From Dendrophyllia cribrosa (lineage: Eukaryota; Cnidaria; Anthozoa; Scleractinia; Dendrophylliidae), in contig JAJLRJ010000013.1 in assembly GCA_024195265.1 (NCBI GenBank), positions 6,093,075 to 6,157,074 on the forward strand: DNA of 64,000 bases. Direction: 5' to 3'. How positions within the stretch are numbered: the stretch's first letter is position 1; each line of letters starts with the position of its first letter. The position numbers and the translations under genes were made by a program. The notes beneath the pieces are model-generated. The model was given only the letters and a program-made list of their open reading frames with translations, ran no database searches and was not told the DNA's origin. This document shows positions 36,201 through 42,200 of this stretch, piece after piece.

Positions 36201-39200
36201 CGGCTTAAAAGAAACTTAAAATTTCATCAGAATGGCAATTTTGCTTTCTTGACCGCCTGTCACGAAATCAACTTTGATAAACTGTTATCCTAAATCTAGT
36301 GAAATCACTTGTGCTCTCCAAACTGGTATTTATCTGCAGTGTAATGAAAACTCCAAAATTTTTTGTTGATGAAGCAAACAAAATAGTCTTAGATTTTATT
36401 TGAAGCCACAAACCACCCAAGATAAAATACACTACACTCATCAAAACAAGGCAAGAGGGAGGCTTAGAGATGAAAGACTTTGCTTTATTTAATAAGGCTT
36501 TAAAGTTTAAATTGGGTTAAGCGACTTTGCTCAAATTCAGACGCTCCGTGGCAGTACATCCCGAAATCCCTCCTAGCGAACGTTGGGGGGTCCAGAGCTT
36601 TTCAAGTGTAACTATGACATCAGTCACCTTAATTTGAACAAATGCCTTCCAGCGTTTTATCATGAAATAATCACATTCTGGCAAGACGTAATAGCTTCCA
36701 ACCCAAAAAGTAAAAATGATGTTCTTGAACAGATAGTTTGGAATAACAAGTTTATTAAGTCTGATAAAAAATCTATGTACTTCCTGCACTGGCGCTATGC
36801 AGGAATTCTCAAAATTAACGACCTCTTTGATACACAGCAAAACTGCTTTCTGTCCTTCGACTCTTTTCGTAATAAATTTAACGTAAGATGCAATTTCTTA
36901 CAATACTTTAGCCTTGTTAACGCCATCCCTCAAAATTGGAAAAAACTCCTTAATTGCTCCCTCGAACAAAGCTTAACACCGCAAATATTAATAGAGGAAA
37001 TGACTTGCAAAAATATTTATACTAAGCTGTTGTCTCTTCGATCAATGCCTCCGCCGACTTGTGAGAAAAGACTCTTAAATTTCGGCTACCAGAAGGATGA
37101 TTTGAGAAAATTATATCTATTGCCTTTTGAAGTAACAAAAGAAGTAAAGTTATCAATGTTCCAGTACAACATTATTCACAATATTCTGTGCACTAAGAGC
37201 TTATTATTCAAAATGAAAATAGAAGACTCCCCACGCTGCCCATTTTGTCCAGCAGATCACACCATCATTCATCTTTTCACTGAGTGCACACAAGCCACCT
37301 TGTTCTGGAAGGAGTTTCTGGATTGGGCTTCACGCATGGTGAACTCAAAATTATCGCTTTCAACAAAAGAAATTATGTTTGGCATTATTAATAATGATTC
37401 TAAATTCTGTTTAGCCCTCAATCATTTAGTCGTTATAGGAAAGTATTTTCTTTTAATACGTAAAAGCTCTTAACGGTAAATTTTACATCTTTAATGAATT
37501 TGTTTTTCTAGCTCGTGATAAAATTTGTCTAGAAAAATATATTTCTTGTATGACTGGTCGCGAAAATGATTTCAGAACAAAATGGTCTGTTTTCTCGTCT
37601 CTTTTAAATATGGTATAAAATTCTGTTTACTTGACTGATTGCGCTCCCATTTAATTTTAGTTACCACTAATGTTTTTACTGTGTTAGGTTTCTTTTTTGT
37701 CAGCTTCAAGTCGTAGTTTCCTTTTTGTTGTAGATTGTCTTTTGTGAATGTTAACTGTATGTGTGTATGTTCAACAAAAAAAAATGGTGAAAGTACTATA
37801 CTTGCAAGTTGTATAAGTATCGCATTGTAAGTAGTGTATGCATCGTTTTTGTAAATATTGTACTGTTTCGTAAGTGATGTAAAGATTTGTATTAATAAAA
37901 AAAAATGAAAAAAAAAAATAAACTGTTATCCACTTCCAAAGTTGTAACCATGCGCTTCTGGTTTGCTCTATAGAATATTTTGATCCAGTTTAGTTCTATA
38001 TTTGGTGGAATTTGGCTATATAACATGGAAATTAAGTACGCAAATTAAAGTTCATTATTTCAGCCGGACAGTGTCCCTTGAGCATTCATCAATTCAGTCA
38101 GACATTCCACTGCACGAAGAACACATAGGTTCTTTAAACTTACGTCCCCTGCTTTCGATGTGTAGATTGACTACATGGCGAGGAGACTCCCTGTTGACGG
38201 TAGAAGCAGGGATCGCGCAGTGGTGAGGGCGCTCGCCCTCCACCAATGTGCCCTGGGTTCGATTCTCAGACTCGGCGTTGTTGTTAGTTTTCATCCTTGC
38301 TCCGAGGGTTTTTTCGCCGTGTACTTCGGAATTCGAGGGCCACAGGTTTGTAAGTCATATGACTGTTAAGTGTCACCCTCGTTAAACAAAGTTGATTTAT
38401 TTATCATATTTATTTATTAAAAGGATTGTGAGCACTTAAGGCAACTTAAAGAGTGTAACTAATAAACTAATAAACTAACGCTTGTTGTAGGTGCAAGTTG
38501 GTCGTATGGGTCGTTCCAAGTCTCTTACTATGAGCGCTTACGAAGTAACCAGTAAGTCAAGTGTTGTGCAGGCTAACATGCCACGTGATGCTATTCGCTG
38601 GTGAGCCAGGTTTCTAAAACAGAAATACGTTACTTGCACTCCACGTTACGTTAACGTTGAGTGAAATTACGTTATTTCTCAATAAAATAGCGAACATTAT
38701 TTATGATCAGCGCACACGAAAGAGGTTCAACCTGAACTTCTTTGATGCACGGTTAAAAATACCCTTGAATGACAACATTCTGCACAAAAAAATTTTCATT
38801 TTGTTCTTGATCATGAAGTACTCATCATATGACTAATACGCTGCTGCAGAATGCAACGGAGCAAAGCAACGGTGTCAATTTCTCTACTTTGATACGAAAC
38901 AGCCGCTTTCTTAACTAAAAGCTCAAGGATGGTGAATACGTTCTTTCCATCTTTCATTCTGGTATAACTAGTGAGTTTTACAAACGTTAAGGTGGGACTT
39001 CCGCCACTTGACATGGCTTTAATGGAAATAACTCGTTCACGTTTCAAGCAATCCAAAAACTCTATGCTCATCCCATGTATCTATGGTATAGGGTGTTTTG
39101 TAAATTTTTGGGTATGTTTGGCAGGAAATAGTTTTTCTCAAAGGATTTGTAAAATTAAGAGAAATAAGAAATATTGAAGAGTTAGTGAACTTTAAAATTA

Positions 39201-42200
39201 GATAATAATTAAAAGATGGGCACCAAATTAGTCCACTAGCAACCTGCGGTGCTCTTGCGTGGGTATTAACCGTCTTTTTGTGTTCCAAAAATCATTTTGT
39301 TACTTCTATCAATTCTTTAAATCTCTTAAAGTTTTATTCAAATTAAGGTTGAGTCCCGCCTTAACATTTCTCCTAAAACAATATATTTTTCTTTAAGGAG
39401 TGCTCCAGAAGTGATCTCAGACGGACTCTACACACATGCTAGTGATGTATGGTCATTAGGCATTCTAGCTTGGGAACTATACACATCCTTCACAGCTGGA
39501 CAAGCTCATCGAGACTCATCGGTACCTTACTATGATCTTAACGACCATGAGGTAAACATCAAGGATACTTCTTTTCATAAAAATTTTTCAACAGGCTCAA
39601 TGGTAGTCACCATCTCAAAAAGGTGATAGGTATCTATATTATATGACAAATTCTTAACAGCTTATTCTACACGGCGCTGCATGCCTTTTTAAAACAGGTT
39701 CTTCATATCAGTAATATTAATAGTAATCGCCGTGCTAAGTTTCATGTCAATACATTACATTGCTTTGGAAAGCGTCTCCATGTGCGAAACAAAAAACATA
39801 TTTTACTCAGTTTGTAGACTTTTCTAAAGCGAGAGTGAAAATTAGAGGTCTTTTGAATCTTTGAAATGAACCGAAACAATTATAAAGCAAATTTAACTGT
39901 ATTTTAAGAATTTCTTAAAAATGCAAATTCGGCTGCCTTCAATGGTGCACCAAAGTGGTATACCAAAATGGCGGACGCATACAACTAACAGTTCTCTAAT
40001 TTTAGAAATATTCTTTTCCCCATGTTATTTAGGATCATCGGGCTTCAAAATTTACCCAAGTCGTTTCATTTGGTATTCTCTCGATATCTTATCTCTGGTG
40101 TTGCTCTCAAATCCAGAAACTAAAAACAAACTGCTTACCCAGATAAAAAAGACCAATAACATCTAAATAACCTGAATATCATGGAAGCCTTGTTTCCCAT
40201 TCTGCTTACTACTCTAGTTAAATGCTGCTTGGTTATCAAACTTTTCTCACAAGAGTTGGAACATTCTAACAACATTCATTTTTTTTTTTTAATTTTGAGA
40301 ATGTCCTGCTTCTCCTCTGCCTCTAAAGCTTCACAATGCTTTATGCAAAATATACACTATCATTAATTTTGTTTAATGATGTCGTCTTCGATTCATATTT
40401 TGGTGCCATACTAACCATTTTCAATTAATCTGTACGTCAGATTCTGCCTTATATGAGAGATAAAGGACCGTTGGACCGACCTGAAAACTGTCCTAACTGG
40501 ATTCACATCATAATGCATCAGTGTTGGACATTCGATTCTGCACAAAGACCACCTGTGCTCGCCATAGTTGACTGCCTTACGAGCAGGTATGATCAGCTGC
40601 CTCCTATACTTATCATAATAATTATGAAAATGATAATAATAAAAATAATGATTAATAATAATAATAATAATAATAACTTTGTTTATCAAGGATATAGACT
40701 TAACATCAGAGCTGACAAACCCGTTTTGCCCTTTAAATCTCAAGTCGCTAAGTATACAACCAACAGTCCTGGTAGTCTATGGAATTTGCTGCCGGTTGAG
40801 ACATTCATAGTAGCTTGTGCTGTGGTTGCAGATTCCAAAGCAAATCTCTCTAGCGCATTCTGGGCAGGTAATAGTCGAGGCTGGCTTTTTTGTACATTCT
40901 TTTTACCTCAGGCTCGTTAGAGAGTTTAACCTCGGGTTTCAAGAACTCTTAGATCAAGAGATTCAAACAATAAGAAACAAGCGAGGCTTGTTATACGAGA
41001 GATGAACGCGCGAAAAAAATCTCTGGCACCCAGGGTATAATCCGACCAGTGAGGACGCCAGAAATGTCACATTTTCCATGTCATGTAGAACGACTGGCTT
41101 TTTGTGAATACCAATTAGAAAATAAATCTTCATTTATCATTTGTTCGAAGGAAACCAATGATGTCCTGGATTATGCAGTTGTGGTTACAAAATCACGATA
41201 AAAGCGAGTGGCCGGATTTAGATATCTGTCAGCCTGAGGATGCCTGTCATGTAACAGACGCAAAAATACACCCTTCCAAACATAACATGGAGAAGTTGTG
41301 CTCAGAAGACTTTTTTGAAGACCACTCCTACAGCTATATAGATATTAGAGGAGACATTTTTCCGAGGAAAAGTTCAAAGGAAGACGATAATGTTGATTTT
41401 GTCAATGGCAAGAGATGTCAAAACGGCCAAGATAATCATTTTTCTGGGACAACTCACAAGGAAGACTACGAAGATTACGAAGGTAACGACAAGCCAGCAG
41501 CTAACTCTCCAGAAGGTAGAGAGGGGAATGGAGAACACCAAAATGTGTTGGTATTCAAAAAAACCCTATCGTTTTGGACTTCCCTGGAAAGGGAAGCCCA
41601 AAACGATCAAAGGGATCAAACAAGGGATGCGCCACGTGTTCAAGCCAGAAGGGAAATTAAAAGTTCAAAGGAAGACAATGATGTTGATGGTGCTAAGTGC
41701 AAGATATGTCAAAACGGCCAATATCACCAGTTTTCTGGGACAACTCACAGCGAAGATTACAGCGACATTCCTAGTTCCTTTGATCAAGACGATTGTGGGA
41801 AATACGACAAACCAGCTGAAGCTAACAACCCACTAGACAGCAAACAACTTGCAGATTGCCAAAATGTGGTACAGGAAATTGATGATCCCTATTGCTGCTT
41901 ATACGACATTCCAGTATCTAACATCTCAAAAGCCAGAGACAATTTCGCCATGTACGACGTCATCCCAAAACCTAAGCGGAAAAAAGAGGAATACCAAAAC
42001 AAGACAAATCAAATGGATGAAGAAGATTGCTTCAAACATGACAATCGAACAAAAAAACATCTCAAAAGGTGGAAAGAAGAATAAAAATTACCAAAAGAAG
42101 GCTCACAACATGAATCAAGACGCTTGTACTATGGATGAGGAGCCAACAGCTAAGTTCCCACAAGATAAGGGGGGAAATGGGGAAGAATACCAAAACAAGA

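Noticed and set aside
40677..40920. Open frame after exon a17 resembling a LINE C-terminus (LWNLLP)
   Set aside because: Only one short block is suggestive and it begins in an AAT microsatellite; insufficient to call.
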